Assembly: GCF_041355105.1 (NCBI RefSeq)
Contig: NZ_JBFUPK010000002.1
Span: forward strand, 1,370,037 to 1,434,036
Reading direction: 5' to 3'
Source of the DNA: Terriglobus sp. RCC_193
Lineage (GTDB): Bacteria > Acidobacteriota > Terriglobia > Terriglobales > Acidobacteriaceae
Length of the DNA stretch: 64,000 nt
Part shown: positions 1-9,015 of the stretch, one piece after another
Numbering within the stretch: position 1 is the first letter of the stretch
How the letters are laid out: each line of letters opens with the position of its first letter
Notes under the pieces: generated by a model
Database searches by the model: none
Told to the model about the DNA's origin: nothing
Seen by the model: only the letters and a program-made list of their open reading frames with translations
Made by a program: the position numbers and the translations under genes

Positions 1-1215
1 CTGTTCACCGGTAAACAGGAAACGCGCAGCCCAGCTGGCCACATGAATCTGCTGCCCATTGTGGACTACGGAGTCGCCCTCGGGCGAAAGCGCCTGCCGC
101 AGCGTCAGCTTCGTATCAATCTCACGCGCCTGCGAGAAATACACCACGCGCAACTGATGCGCGCGTTTGATGGTGCCGGTCGTCGGCTCCAGATCGCCGG
201 TCAACAAACGCAGAATCGTCGTCTTACCGCTGCCGTTCGGCCCCACCAGGCCAACGCGCGTACGCGCCGTCATCACATAGTTCAGATGGTTAACAATCGT
301 CCTGCCGCCCAGCTCCAGCGACACATTCTCTGCTTCAATCAGCCGCTTCGTCTGACGATCCGTGGCAACAAAATCAATGTTGGCAGAAGACCTCTGCGCA
401 CGAGAGTTGCGGTCCGCCAGTTCGCCAATCATCTCGTGCGCCTTATCAATGCGCGCCTTGCTCTTGGTGGTGCGCGCCTTCGGTCCACGCCGCAACCACT
501 CAATCTCCGTCTTCACCTGGTTCTTCAGGCTTTCCGTTTGTTTGGCCTGTGCTGCCAGGTACAGCGCGCGCTCTTCCAGAAACTCGGAATACGCACCATG
601 CACGCGGAAGATGCCGTCAGGATACACACGGTTCAACTCTGCCGTTTCGTTGCTCACAGCTTCCAGAAAGAAGCGGTCGTGCGAAATAATCACGCACGCG
701 CTCGGGGTGTAGTTGAGCAAATCTTCCAGCCACTCAATGCCCCCCAGATCAAGATGGTTAGTCGGCTCGTCCAGGAGCAATACGTCAGGCTCAACGATGA
801 CGCCTTCGCAGATGGCCAGACGCTTGCGCCAGCCCCCCGACAGGCTACGCGCTTCCGCATCTTCGTCAGGAAATCCGGTCCGGCCCATCAGTTCGCGCAG
901 CCGCTGTTCATGCTCGTTTTCCGGCACGTTGCCATCCACTAACGCACGCTCCAGAATGCCGCGCACCGTCATGCCGGCAGGGAACTCGCTGATCTGGTGA
1001 ATCACACCCACACGCGCCCGTTTGCGCACAGCCACATCACCGGTATCAGGGTCTTCGCGTCCGGCAAGAATGTTCAACAGTGTCGATTTACCCGCGCCAT
1101 TGGGTCCCACCAGCCCAAGCCGTTCGCCATCCGAAACCACAAGCGAAACATTCTGGAAGAGGACACGAGCGCCATAGCGCTTCGAAACAGATTGCGCGTT
1201 AAGAATCGGCGGCAT
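1..1215 (-). CDS. ABC-F family ATPase (Uup-like), C-terminus beyond window
   Basis: The reading frame is open from an ATG at 1213-1215 to the left edge, 405 codons with no stop, so the gene is cut by the window. It has two ATP-binding cassettes on one chain: first Walker A PNGAGKST, signature LSGGWRKR and Walker B DEPTNHLD, then an inter-domain linker rich in R, K and E, and a second Walker A PNGSGKTT. The visible part ends before the second signature. There is no membrane segment, as expected for soluble ABC-F translation factors that act at the ribosomal E site. It follows tsaE by 39 nt on the same strand, so co-transcription is likely. A second, distinct ABC-F gene is at 57062-59014. Subfamily Uup is a best guess. 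Confidence 0.9.
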   Translation of the reverse strand, partial: MPPILNAQSVSKRYGARVLFQNVSLVVSDGERLGLVGPNGAGKSTLLNILAGREDPDTGDVAVRKRARVGVIHQISEFPAGMTVRGILERALVDGNVPENEHEQRLRELMGRTGFPDEDAEARSLSGGWRKRLAICEGVIVEPDVLLLDEPTNHLDLGGIEWLEDLLNYTPSACVIISHDRFFLEAVSNETAELNRVYPDGIFRVHGAYSEFLEERALYLAAQAKQTESLKNQVKTEIEWLRRGPKARTTKSKARIDKAHEMIGELADRNSRAQRSSANIDFVATDRQTKRLIEAENVSLELGGRTIVNHLNYVMTARTRVGLVGPNGSGKTTILRLLTGDLEPTTGTIKRAHQLRVVYFSQAREIDTKLTLRQALSPEGDSVVHNGQQIHVASWAARFLFTGEQ

Positions 1216-1254
1216 CGTTCTAGTTTATCGGTTTTATGCGGCAATGACGCGCTC

Positions 1255-1692
1255 TTACAGCATCTGCACAAAGAACCAGCGTTCATCCGGCTCATCACCC
1301 GGCTGAATCACCACCTGCCCGCGTGCCCGCTGCATCAGCGACGGAAACTTATCGCCCCACTCCACCAGCACCAGCGCATTCGGATCGGCTTCCATCTCCT
1401 CGATGCCGAGTGAGAGCAACTCCTCATCTCTCTCAAGACGATACAGATCCAGGTGATACAGCTTCAGCTTCGTGCCTTGATACTCATGCACTAGCGTGAA
1501 CGTGGGGCTGGTTACATCTTCCGCATTCGCGCCAATGCACTGTGCAATGCCTTTGACCAGCGTGGTCTTACCCGCGCCCAGGTCGCCCTTCAGAATCACG
1601 AGGCGCGGCGCAGGCAACATCAGTTCCATGATGTTCTGCGCCAGCGCCATCGTGCCATTCACGCTGCGTGTTTTCAGCCGTTTTTCAATCAT
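1255..1692 (-). CDS. tsaE: tRNA t6A37 biosynthesis ATPase TsaE
   Basis: This 145-residue protein matches the usual TsaE (YjeE) length. Walker A GDLGAGKTT sits at residues 36-44, followed by the family-typical SPTFTLVHEY segment and the VEWGDK motif near residue 110. TsaE works with TsaB and TsaD to attach threonylcarbamoyl to A37 of ANN-decoding tRNAs in the cytoplasm. It lies upstream of the ABC-F gene and downstream of a DUF1015 gene, from which it is separated by an inverted repeat pair. tsaB and tsaD are not in the window. Confidence 0.95.
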   Translation of the reverse strand: MIEKRLKTRSVNGTMALAQNIMELMLPAPRLVILKGDLGAGKTTLVKGIAQCIGANAEDVTSPTFTLVHEYQGTKLKLYHLDLYRLERDEELLSLGIEEMEADPNALVLVEWGDKFPSLMQRARGQVVIQPGDEPDERWFFVQML

Positions 1693-1761
1693 CTGCGTTC
1701 ACTTTCCAGCGTCGTTCACAAAAAAGCTGCGTCCAGGGCGAAGCTCGTACGCGCAAAGCGC

Positions 1762-1926
1762 GTCATCCTGAACGGAGCGCAGCGGAGCTGAAGGACCTGC
1801 ATTTCTTTCCCACACGAGAATGTTTCCGGGAAACAGAAAAACTTCTCAACGAAGCATTCCAGGATGCACAGAAGAATGCAGGTCCTTCGACTTCACTCCG
1901 CTATGCTTCGTTTCGCTCAGGATGAC
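1762..1926. repeat. Inverted pair of dispersed repeat modules (MITE/BIME-like)
   Basis: The left copy (1762-1802) reads GTCATCCTGAACGGAGC onward and ends GGACCTGCAT. The right copy (1876-1926) is its inverted counterpart, starting ATGCAGGTCC and ending CAGGATGAC. About 73 bp lie between them. Just left is a perfect small hairpin, ACGCGC-AAA-GCGCGT (1749-1763). The same module recurs at about 10.57, 31.36, 34.68, 39.35 and 63.0 kb. The pair fills most of the 302-nt gap between the DUF1015 gene and tsaE; no gene is seen in this gap. Confidence 0.8.
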
Positions 1927-1994
1927 GAAGTATCAGAGATTTTCGCGAAGTAGTAAAAATCCCCTGATACCCCGCGCACTCAGCGTTCCAAAAA

Positions 1995-3437
1995 CTAGTC
2001 CAATGCGTAGAAAGCAAGTCCGCTCAGCAGCTTCGGATAGAAGTCGGTCGACTTCTGCGGCATTACCTCACCGCCCAGCGACACTTCCTTCATCTGGTCC
2101 AGCGTTACGGGCTTGATCAGGAATGCAATGTCCGCCTCGCCACGCGAAACCTGTGCCGCTGCATCTTCCGCACTGCGCAGATAGCGAAGATTCTCCTGCT
2201 GACGAATGCTCTCCGGTGTCAGCTCCAGCAACTGCTCCAGCACCAGCGAATGCAACTGCACCACATCCATCACACGCTGACGCGGCGGTACATGCTGCAG
2301 CGCACCCTCCACGGCATCCTTCTTTGCCTTCAGCAGCCACGTGCCATCCGCCATCACGGCAAGAAACGCAACACCTTCCGTTGCAGTCAGCGGTGCAAGA
2401 CGCTCTGCGGCAGACTCAACGCCTTCCGCATCCGAGCCCGCAGCCACGGCCTTCGCTTCCACCTTGCTGACATCGAAGAACTCCGCAGCCTTATCCAGAA
2501 ACGCCTGCGATGAGAAGTCCTTCAGCCCGTACACAATGCGGTGCGTCGGCAGAATCGTGATGCCGGGAGCATCGGTGTTCACCAGCGTCATCATCATCGC
2601 GGCTTCCGGGAACGGAGGCACCGGCAACTGCGGTCCCACCTTCAGGTCCGCATCGTTCGACGGCGATTCATCGGCATTGCCAACAGCTTTTTCGCTGCGG
2701 TCGTGTTCGCGCGTCGTGTCCGGCACGCCCAGTTCTGCGGCGCGTTCGCGTGCATACGCGGTCGACGTTTCATAGCGATGGTGCCCGTCGGCAATGATCA
2801 GCTTCTTATCTGACAGCGCACCCACCAGCAGGTTCAACACATGCGGATCGGTCACCTTCCATACGGAATGAACCACGCCATATTCATCGGTCACGGTCTC
2901 ATCCGCCGCAATCGTCGGTTCGCCGGAACGATTGCCAAACACCAGGCTCTCCACCGTGAACGAAGGATCGCTGTACAGCATGTAAATCTGTTCACAATAG
3001 GCACGCGTTGCCTTGAACAGGCTCAGACGATCGCTCTTCGGCTTGGCCAGCGTCTGTTCGTGGCGATACACCACCTGCTCGGCGTAGTCGTACAGATGTC
3101 CCAGGCAGATCAGGCCGCGGCGCTCGCGCACTTCGTTGGTGCCGGGAACGGTGTAGCGCTGCGCATAGCCAAACAGTGCAGGCTCGCGCTCTTCCACCAG
3201 CACGGCTTCCTTGCGCCAGTCCTGCAGCGTCTTCGCAGCGCGGCTGTACACATTCTCCGTCTCGGTATCGGCAGGGAAGCGCTTGCCCAGGATCACCCGG
3301 ATCAGGTTGTAGGGGCTTTTCTCGTAATACGCCTCCTGCATGGCAGGCGAAATCTTGTCGTACGGCTGTGTAACCACGTCTTCCAGCTGTACTTTTTGCG
3401 TGTTGTAACGGAGAGCGCGAAAAGGATAAATACGCAT
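1995..3437 (-). CDS. DUF1015 family protein
   Basis: The 480-residue protein starts MRIYPFRALRYN, the usual N-terminus of DUF1015 proteins, and carries the family signature ADGHHRYET in its middle. I chose the ATG at 3435-3437 over an upstream in-frame codon at 3527 because family homology begins there and AAAGG lies 5 nt before it. No signal peptide or membrane segment is visible. The biochemical role of the family is unsettled. An acidic stretch near residues 245-265 (rich in D, S, E) looks like a lineage insertion. The gene is divergent from the MFS transporter and may head the tsaE/ABC-F unit. Confidence 0.88.
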   Translation of the reverse strand: MRIYPFRALRYNTQKVQLEDVVTQPYDKISPAMQEAYYEKSPYNLIRVILGKRFPADTETENVYSRAAKTLQDWRKEAVLVEEREPALFGYAQRYTVPGTNEVRERRGLICLGHLYDYAEQVVYRHEQTLAKPKSDRLSLFKATRAYCEQIYMLYSDPSFTVESLVFGNRSGEPTIAADETVTDEYGVVHSVWKVTDPHVLNLLVGALSDKKLIIADGHHRYETSTAYARERAAELGVPDTTREHDRSEKAVGNADESPSNDADLKVGPQLPVPPFPEAAMMMTLVNTDAPGITILPTHRIVYGLKDFSSQAFLDKAAEFFDVSKVEAKAVAAGSDAEGVESAAERLAPLTATEGVAFLAVMADGTWLLKAKKDAVEGALQHVPPRQRVMDVVQLHSLVLEQLLELTPESIRQQENLRYLRSAEDAAAQVSRGEADIAFLIKPVTLDQMKEVSLGGEVMPQKSTDFYPKLLSGLAFYALD

Positions 3438-3574
3438 GCGTGCCTTTGAGGAGGGTGCTCCTTGCGATAATTCGGTGCCACTCCATTCTATCGGGCCGGA
3501 AATCTTCCCCTCTTTCGGCGTGGCCACAAATGCCGTGAATACTCCGGAAAAACTTTCTGCATCTACTCTTGACG

Positions 3575-5149
3575 ATGGCGCACGAACAGTGGAAACCGCG
3601 GGTCAATCCCTGGCTGATCGCCGGTACCGTGGCGCTGGCCGCCTTCATGGAGGTGCTGGATACCTCCATTGCCAACGTGGCATTGCCCCACATTTCCGGC
3701 TCCCTGGCCGCCAGCCAGGACCAGGGAACATGGGTGCTTACCAGCTATCTGGTGGCCAACGCCATCGTCCTTCCGCTGGGCGGATGGGCCTCCAGCGTCT
3801 TCGGTCGAAAAAACTTTTTCCTGCTCTGTATCACCATCTTTACCATCGCCAGCTTTCTCTGCGGCATCGCTCCATCGCTGCCTTTGCTGCTGCTTTTCCG
3901 CGTATTACAGGGTGCGGGCGGCGGCGGTCTCCAACCCATGGCGCAGGCCATCATGGCCGATTCGTTCGATCCCAAACAACGCGGAACGGCATTTTCGCTC
4001 TATGCGTTGGTCGCGGTGCTCGCGCCTTCCATCGGTCCCACCCTCGGCGGTTGGATTACTGATAACTACTCCTGGCGCTGGATCTTTTACATCAACATCC
4101 CCGTCGGCATCCTCGCTTTCGTGCTCGTATCGCGCCTCGTGGACGACCCGCCGTGGATTAAGGGCGATCGGAAAAACCTGCTGACGGTCGACTACATCGG
4201 CTTGGCGTTCCTCACCATCGCCATGGCGGGCTTGCAGATCGCGTTAGACAAGGGCGAGGAGAACGATTGGTTTGCCTCCAACTTTATCCGCACCTTCGCG
4301 GCCATGTTCGTCTTCGGTATGATCGCGCTCATCTGGTGGGAACTGCGCGCAAAAAATCCCATCATGAACCTGCGTCTCTTCCGTTTCCGAAACTTCTCCA
4401 TCTGCTGCTTTCTCATGTTGTTGGTCGGTGGCATCCTCAACGCAGGAACGGTGTTGCAACCACAGTTCACGCAGCAGCTGCTCGGTTACGACGCCACTAC
4501 CGCCGGCCTCGCACTCACGGCAGGTGGATGCGTTCTGCTGGTCTGTGCGCCCATTGCCGGCATTCTTTCCGACAAACTTCCCGCGCGAACGTTAGTCGCC
4601 TGTGCCTTCGTCTTTTTCGCGTGCGCTTACTGGTACGTGTCCAACCACATCACGTTGGGCATCAGCTTTGGCCAGAACTCATTCCTGCGCGTGATCCAGG
4701 TCATGCCCATCCCGTTCTGCTTCATCGCCATTACCAATGCGGCATATGTGGGCCTGCCGCGCGAAGCTTCGAATCAGGTCAGCGGCCTCATCAACTTCGC
4801 ACGTAACATCGGCGGCTCCATTCTCATCGCGCTTTCCGGAGCGCAGGTCACCAACCGCACGTTGTTTCACGAAGCACGCCTGCAGAACTACATGAACTAC
4901 GCCAACGATCAGTTCAATCAGAGCATCCAGCAGATCGGTAGTTTTATCGGCATGGGTGCAGGTCAGGCACAGGGGCAATACGCCGCACAGGCCAACATTT
5001 ATCAGCAGTTGAATCAGCAGGCCGCGGTCATGGGCTATGCCGATGTCTATCGCATGTTGTCGTGGATCACCGCTGGTATGTTCTTTCTTGCCTTTCTGTT
5101 AAGCAAGCCAAAGAGTGGTGAAAAGGCGCCCGAAGGCGCTGTGCATTAG
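3575..5149 (+). CDS. MFS multidrug efflux transporter, DHA2 (EmrB/QacA) family
   Basis: The protein has about 524 residues, with some 14 hydrophobic segments typical of DHA2 drug:proton antiporters. The N-terminal AAFMEVLDTSIANVALP is the TM1 signature of this family, GWASSVFGRKNFF is the motif-A loop between TM2 and TM3, and GPTLGGWITD is the antiporter motif C in TM5. A Q/N-rich loop (about residues 440-490) precedes the last TM. The ATG at 3575 is preferred; an in-frame TTG lies two codons upstream. No membrane-fusion (EmrA) or OMF gene is adjacent, so the partner, if any, is elsewhere. Substrate unknown. Confidence 0.9.
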   Translation: MAHEQWKPRVNPWLIAGTVALAAFMEVLDTSIANVALPHISGSLAASQDQGTWVLTSYLVANAIVLPLGGWASSVFGRKNFFLLCITIFTIASFLCGIAPSLPLLLLFRVLQGAGGGGLQPMAQAIMADSFDPKQRGTAFSLYALVAVLAPSIGPTLGGWITDNYSWRWIFYINIPVGILAFVLVSRLVDDPPWIKGDRKNLLTVDYIGLAFLTIAMAGLQIALDKGEENDWFASNFIRTFAAMFVFGMIALIWWELRAKNPIMNLRLFRFRNFSICCFLMLLVGGILNAGTVLQPQFTQQLLGYDATTAGLALTAGGCVLLVCAPIAGILSDKLPARTLVACAFVFFACAYWYVSNHITLGISFGQNSFLRVIQVMPIPFCFIAITNAAYVGLPREASNQVSGLINFARNIGGSILIALSGAQVTNRTLFHEARLQNYMNYANDQFNQSIQQIGSFIGMGAGQAQGQYAAQANIYQQLNQQAAVMGYADVYRMLSWITAGMFFLAFLLSKPKSGEKAPEGAVH

Positions 5150-5204
5150 TTTCCGTTCGCCTGGTGGGTAAACGCGCGTCGTCGCAGCAGCGTCCAAAAA
5201 AGTC

Positions 5205-6536
5205 ATGAAATTTGCCGGTCTGCGAGTGATCCGTATTCTTGCCGTTCTTTTCTGGATCGGAGCCATCGTCAGTCTTCCCGCACTTGTCCTCAGCGGTAAA
5301 TCCAGGTGGGGATGGGATCTTCATGTGTATGCGAATGCCATTCATTCGCTCCGCGCCGGACACGATCCCTATGCCGACGGCATCGCCGTGCAGCAGGCGT
5401 TCCATGCCTCGCCGCAGGCCAGCGATCCAACCATCATGCCGCCGTACACCTATGTGTACTCACCCATCACGCTGCCGGTAGTGCGGTTGGTGTCACATCT
5501 TCCACTCAATGTTTCAGGCAGCATCTACTGGGCTGTCTACGCATCCGCAGTTCTGCTGATGGTGTGGGTGGGAACGCGTTTCTTTCGCAGCAGCGAACAC
5601 GCCGCAATGCTTCTCATGGCGCCCCTCGCCATGCACTTCCCAGGATTGTTAAGTAACAACGTGATCCTCAGCGGCAACCTCGCGTACATCCTCTACGGCA
5701 TCATCCTCCTGCTTGCATGGCTCGGTTGGCAACGCGGTATATGGTGGCCGTTTTATCTCGCGGTTATCGCTGCTTCCTGCATTAAAGCGCCATTACTCAC
5801 ACTGCTTTGCATCCCTGTATTTTCGGCGCGAAAACAGTGGCTCCCCGCAAGCGCCGCCGCATGCGTAGGTTTGTTATTTTTTTCCATACAACGATTCCTG
5901 TGGCCCGGTGAATTTCTCAATTACCTCCGCGCCGTCTCGCTGCAGTTTGAATACAACCACGACTTCGGGCTGAGCCCCGCGGGCTTATTGGGCGAATGGC
6001 TTTACGCACATCACCGGGCCTACACCGCGGCCAGCACCTTCTTTTACATCGCGTACGCCATCCCGCTTCTGCTGTCCCTCTTCTTCCTCGCAAAACGCTA
6101 CGGCAAAGGAGACATTTCCCTTGAACAATGGGCGCCCGTCCTGCTGCTGGGCGTGGTGCTGCTGAACCCACGCATCAAGGAATACGACGTCGCGCCGCTG
6201 ACACTGCCCCTGGCGCTCATCGCATGGCGTCTCAGCGCATGGAAGAGTCGGCAACCACACATCACCGTTGAGTTTCTCCTCTTCTTCCTCGCGCTGCAGT
6301 TCCTCTCCGGCAACGACGCAGCCGTGTGGAAGCCTCTCGTCGGCTGCATTACGACGGCGCTCTACATCGCCGGAGCATGGCAACTGTTCGTCACCACATC
6401 CGCCAACATGCCTGAAAAATCCTGCGATAACGGTGGCAACTCCATCGCGTACAATCGTCTTCCCACGGAGGAGCAGAAAACCTCTGCGGGCCAAAGCCGT
6501 CCAAGAGAGAACGAGACGGTTTGCCAAATGCTGTAA
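5205..6536 (+). CDS. GT87-like (DUF2029) polytopic membrane glycosyltransferase
   Basis: The 443-residue protein has about ten hydrophobic helices. After TM1 comes WDLHVYANAIHSLRAGHDPYA and then YVYSPITLPV, the D-containing periplasmic loop and Y-P motif typical of polyprenol-phosphate-dependent GT87 mannosyltransferases. By family knowledge it would transfer a sugar from a lipid-phosphate donor to an envelope glycan; the acceptor is not known here. It follows the MFS gene by 55 nt and precedes the VWA pair by 22 nt, so one plus-strand transcript is possible. The last 45 residues are polar and unlike the family. Confidence 0.7.
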   Translation: MKFAGLRVIRILAVLFWIGAIVSLPALVLSGKSRWGWDLHVYANAIHSLRAGHDPYADGIAVQQAFHASPQASDPTIMPPYTYVYSPITLPVVRLVSHLPLNVSGSIYWAVYASAVLLMVWVGTRFFRSSEHAAMLLMAPLAMHFPGLLSNNVILSGNLAYILYGIILLLAWLGWQRGIWWPFYLAVIAASCIKAPLLTLLCIPVFSARKQWLPASAAACVGLLFFSIQRFLWPGEFLNYLRAVSLQFEYNHDFGLSPAGLLGEWLYAHHRAYTAASTFFYIAYAIPLLLSLFFLAKRYGKGDISLEQWAPVLLLGVVLLNPRIKEYDVAPLTLPLALIAWRLSAWKSRQPHITVEFLLFFLALQFLSGNDAAVWKPLVGCITTALYIAGAWQLFVTTSANMPEKSCDNGGNSIAYNRLPTEEQKTSAGQSRPRENETVCQML

Positions 6537-6558
6537 AGGGACAGCCAAAGGCGATCTA

Positions 6559-7590
6559 ATGTCAACACGCGGCCGTAATGTCGTTGCGTCATTGTTCTTC
6601 TTCCTGCTGCTTTTCCTTGCAGCCAGGACACTGCGTGCGCAGGAAAATCCGTTGCAGAACCCCCACACCCCCACTAAGCCAGAGCCGCCCAAACCACCTG
6701 CGGGCGAAGTCATCACAGGGAAAGACGTCACAGCCAGGGGCGCGCTCCGGCCCGGCGCCACCCTGCGCGTTGAAGCGAACCTCGTTCTCGTCCCCATGAC
6801 CGTCACCGACGATCAGAACCGCCTCGTCACCGGCCTGGAACGCGAAAACTTCTACGTTTACGAGAACAACCAGCCGCAGACCATCCGCACCTTCTCCACA
6901 GACGACGCGCCCATCTCCATCGGCATCATCTTTGATCTCAGCGGCAGCATGAACAACAAGTACACGCGCTCCCGCCGCGCCCTCAGCGAGTTCATGCGCA
7001 CCAGCAACCCGCAGGACGAGTTCTTTGTAGTCGCTTTCAATGACCGCCCGAACATCGTTGTCGACTACACCAACAATGTCGACGACGTGGATGCCCGCAT
7101 GGTCATGCTCAAGCCGCAGAACCGCACCGCGCTCATTGATGCCGTCTATCTCGGACTGGACAAGCTGAAAGACGCGAAATACGAACGCAAGGCGCTGCTC
7201 GTCATCTCCGACGGCGGCGACAACCGTTCGCGCTACACCGAAGGCGAACTCCGCAAGGCCGTCCGCGAAAGCGACGTGCAGATGTACGCCATCGGCATCT
7301 TTGAACAAAACGCGCCAACCGAAGAAGAACGCAACGGCCCCGCGCTGTTAATGGATATGTGCGATCAAACCGGTGGACGCCTGTTTCACGTCACAGATGT
7401 AGCAGAACTGGGCGATATCGCGTCACGCATCTCCGCCGAGCTGCGGAACGAATACGTCATCGGATACAAACCTACGGACCTTCATCACGATGGCAACTGG
7501 CGTAAGCTGAAGGTGAAGCTGAATCCGCCACCCGGATTGCCACAGCTCTCCGTACACAATCGCCAGGGTTACTATGCACCGTCGGATTAA
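6559..7590 (+). CDS. VWFA-related domain protein (acidobacterial type), first of pair
   Basis: The protein has 343 residues: signal peptide (residues 1-25, ending LRAQ), a proline-rich linker, a short beta domain (VEANLVLVPMTVTDDQNR) and a von Willebrand A domain. The metal site (MIDAS) is intact: DLSGS, a Thr in NRTALID, and Asp in ISDGGDN. The C-terminal NEYVIGYKP plus RQGYYAP stretch is characteristic of the TIGR03436-type family that is expanded in Acidobacteria. The ATG at 6559 was chosen because AAAGG lies 8 nt upstream and a signal peptide follows; the frame is open further upstream but overlaps the GT87 gene. The function is likely extracytoplasmic protein binding; the ligand is unknown. 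Confidence 0.88.
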   Translation: MSTRGRNVVASLFFFLLLFLAARTLRAQENPLQNPHTPTKPEPPKPPAGEVITGKDVTARGALRPGATLRVEANLVLVPMTVTDDQNRLVTGLERENFYVYENNQPQTIRTFSTDDAPISIGIIFDLSGSMNNKYTRSRRALSEFMRTSNPQDEFFVVAFNDRPNIVVDYTNNVDDVDARMVMLKPQNRTALIDAVYLGLDKLKDAKYERKALLVISDGGDNRSRYTEGELRKAVRESDVQMYAIGIFEQNAPTEEERNGPALLMDMCDQTGGRLFHVTDVAELGDIASRISAELRNEYVIGYKPTDLHHDGNWRKLKVKLNPPPGLPQLSVHNRQGYYAPSD

Positions 7591-8683
7591 CTTTTTTGCA
7601 CCACTTTCGTTCGCAATCTCTCTGACGATTCTCCCCGTGCTTGCTGCGCAGCAAGCCCCTGCGCCCTCGGCTCCGTCTCTCTCGGTCGATCGTGACCCCG
7701 TCCCCTCGCCCGATCCCGAGGCAGCTCCCGCAGCCGCCGGTGCAGATGCCGCAGGGCAGCAGCCCTCCACGGACCAGATTCAGCGCGCTGGCGGCACCTA
7801 TACGCTGCATACTGAGGTCGGTGAGGTCCGCCTCAACGCCAGTGTCGTCGACGGCAGCGGCCGCTCCGTGCAGACGCTCCCACCCTCCGCCTTCACCGTG
7901 TACGAGGACGGCGTCCAGCAGACCGTAGCCAGCCTGCGCCATGAGGATCTGCCCGTCTCCCTGGGCCTTCTCATCGACTCGTCAGGCTCCATGTATGACA
8001 AGCGCACAGCCGTCGGCAAAGCCTCGCTCGACCTCATTAAACTGTCGAACCCCAGGGACGAAGCCTTCCTCGTCGACTTCTCCTTCGACCCCTACATCGA
8101 CGCCGATTTCACTCACGACATCAAGAAGCTGGAAGATGGCCTGAACTACGTCAAAGCCAGCGGCGGCACGGCACTGTACGACGCCGTCATCGCCTCCGCA
8201 GACTATCTCTCACGCAACGCCAAAGAACCCAAGCAGGTCATCCTGCTCATCACCGACGGCGATGACAACGCATCGTCCTCCACCCTGGAAGAAACCATCC
8301 GCCGCGTGCAGGAACTCGATGGCCCCGTGATCTACGCGGTGGGCCTGCTCTTCGGCCCCGACGAAGACAAGCGCGAAAGCCGTCACGCTCGCCGTGTTCT
8401 GGAAACGCTCGCAGAGCAGACCGGTGGTGTCGCCTACTTCCCCAAGAAGCTTGAAGACGTGGATGCCATCGCCGCGCAGGTTGCCGCGGACATCCGCCAG
8501 CAGTACACCATCTCCTACAGCTCCACCAAACCGGCGCGCCTCGGTGGTTACCGCACGATCCATGTCACCGCGCAGGCCAAAGGCTTCGGCAAACTCACGG
8601 TCCGCACCCGCAGCGGCTACTTCCCCAAGGGCTCCCAGCCCACCGGCCCCACACCCGGCCTGAAACCGGAAAATGCCAAATAA
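7574..8683 (+). CDS. VWFA-related domain protein, second of pair
   Basis: This 369-residue paralogue of the preceding protein has a signal peptide (ends about LAAQQ), a long P/A/D-rich linker (residues 28-70), a beta segment (EVRLNASVVDGSGR) and a VWA domain with complete MIDAS residues (DSSGS, GGTALYD, ITDGDDN). It ends RSGYFPKG plus a proline-rich tail. Its ATG lies inside the previous gene (17-nt overlap, different frame), which implies translational coupling and a fixed ratio of the two proteins, perhaps a heteromer at the cell surface. Partner and ligand unknown. Confidence 0.88.
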   Translation: MHRRINFFAPLSFAISLTILPVLAAQQAPAPSAPSLSVDRDPVPSPDPEAAPAAAGADAAGQQPSTDQIQRAGGTYTLHTEVGEVRLNASVVDGSGRSVQTLPPSAFTVYEDGVQQTVASLRHEDLPVSLGLLIDSSGSMYDKRTAVGKASLDLIKLSNPRDEAFLVDFSFDPYIDADFTHDIKKLEDGLNYVKASGGTALYDAVIASADYLSRNAKEPKQVILLITDGDDNASSSTLEETIRRVQELDGPVIYAVGLLFGPDEDKRESRHARRVLETLAEQTGGVAYFPKKLEDVDAIAAQVAADIRQQYTISYSSTKPARLGGYRTIHVTAQAKGFGKLTVRTRSGYFPKGSQPTGPTPGLKPENAK

Positions 8684-8697
8684 GGAAGTCGAAATTC

Positions 8698-8975
8698 AGG
8701 CATCAAAGCGAAGCTCAAACGGTCGAAGACCGTCATTCTGAGCGGAGCGAAGAATCCCGATGGATTCTCACTTTCCACAGCTGCCAATTCCCATCCGGCC
8801 ACAAAACCGGGTGCCCCAGGTTCGCGAAGCTAACCTGGGTATTCGTGCAAAGCACGAACCAGCGAAGCTCCCACGCACAGAGTGCCTCATTCGGAAGGGC
8901 AGGGCTTCAGCCCTGCCGTATCGGTTGCAATTGAAGAAGGGGCTTTAGCCCCTGAGGGGAATCTTCCCTCTCAGG
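8698..8975. repeat. Mosaic of dispersed hairpin modules
   Basis: This mosaic fills most of the 332-nt gap before the amidase-like gene. In order: hairpin ACGGTC-GAA-GACCGT (8719-8733) followed by the CATTCTGAGCGGAGC module; CCCCAGGTT...AACCTGGG hairpin (about 8813-8838); TTCGTGC-AAA-GCACGAA (about 8842-8858); GGCAGGGCT-TC-AGCCCTGCC (8898-8917); and GGGGCT-TT-AGCCCC (8939-8952). The words recur at other intergenic sites in the window. No coding capacity is supported. Confidence 0.8.
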
Positions 8976-9015
8976 CAGCGCAACAGCCACCAGCTACAAT
9001 CACATAGCCATCGAC

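Noticed and set aside
1-1000. Plus-strand frames over the left edge
   Set aside because: The minus strand encodes an ABC-F protein with Walker and signature motifs through the whole stretch.
6268-6558. Longer start for the first VWA protein
   Set aside because: It would overlap the GT87 gene by 269 nt and lose the N-terminal signal peptide.
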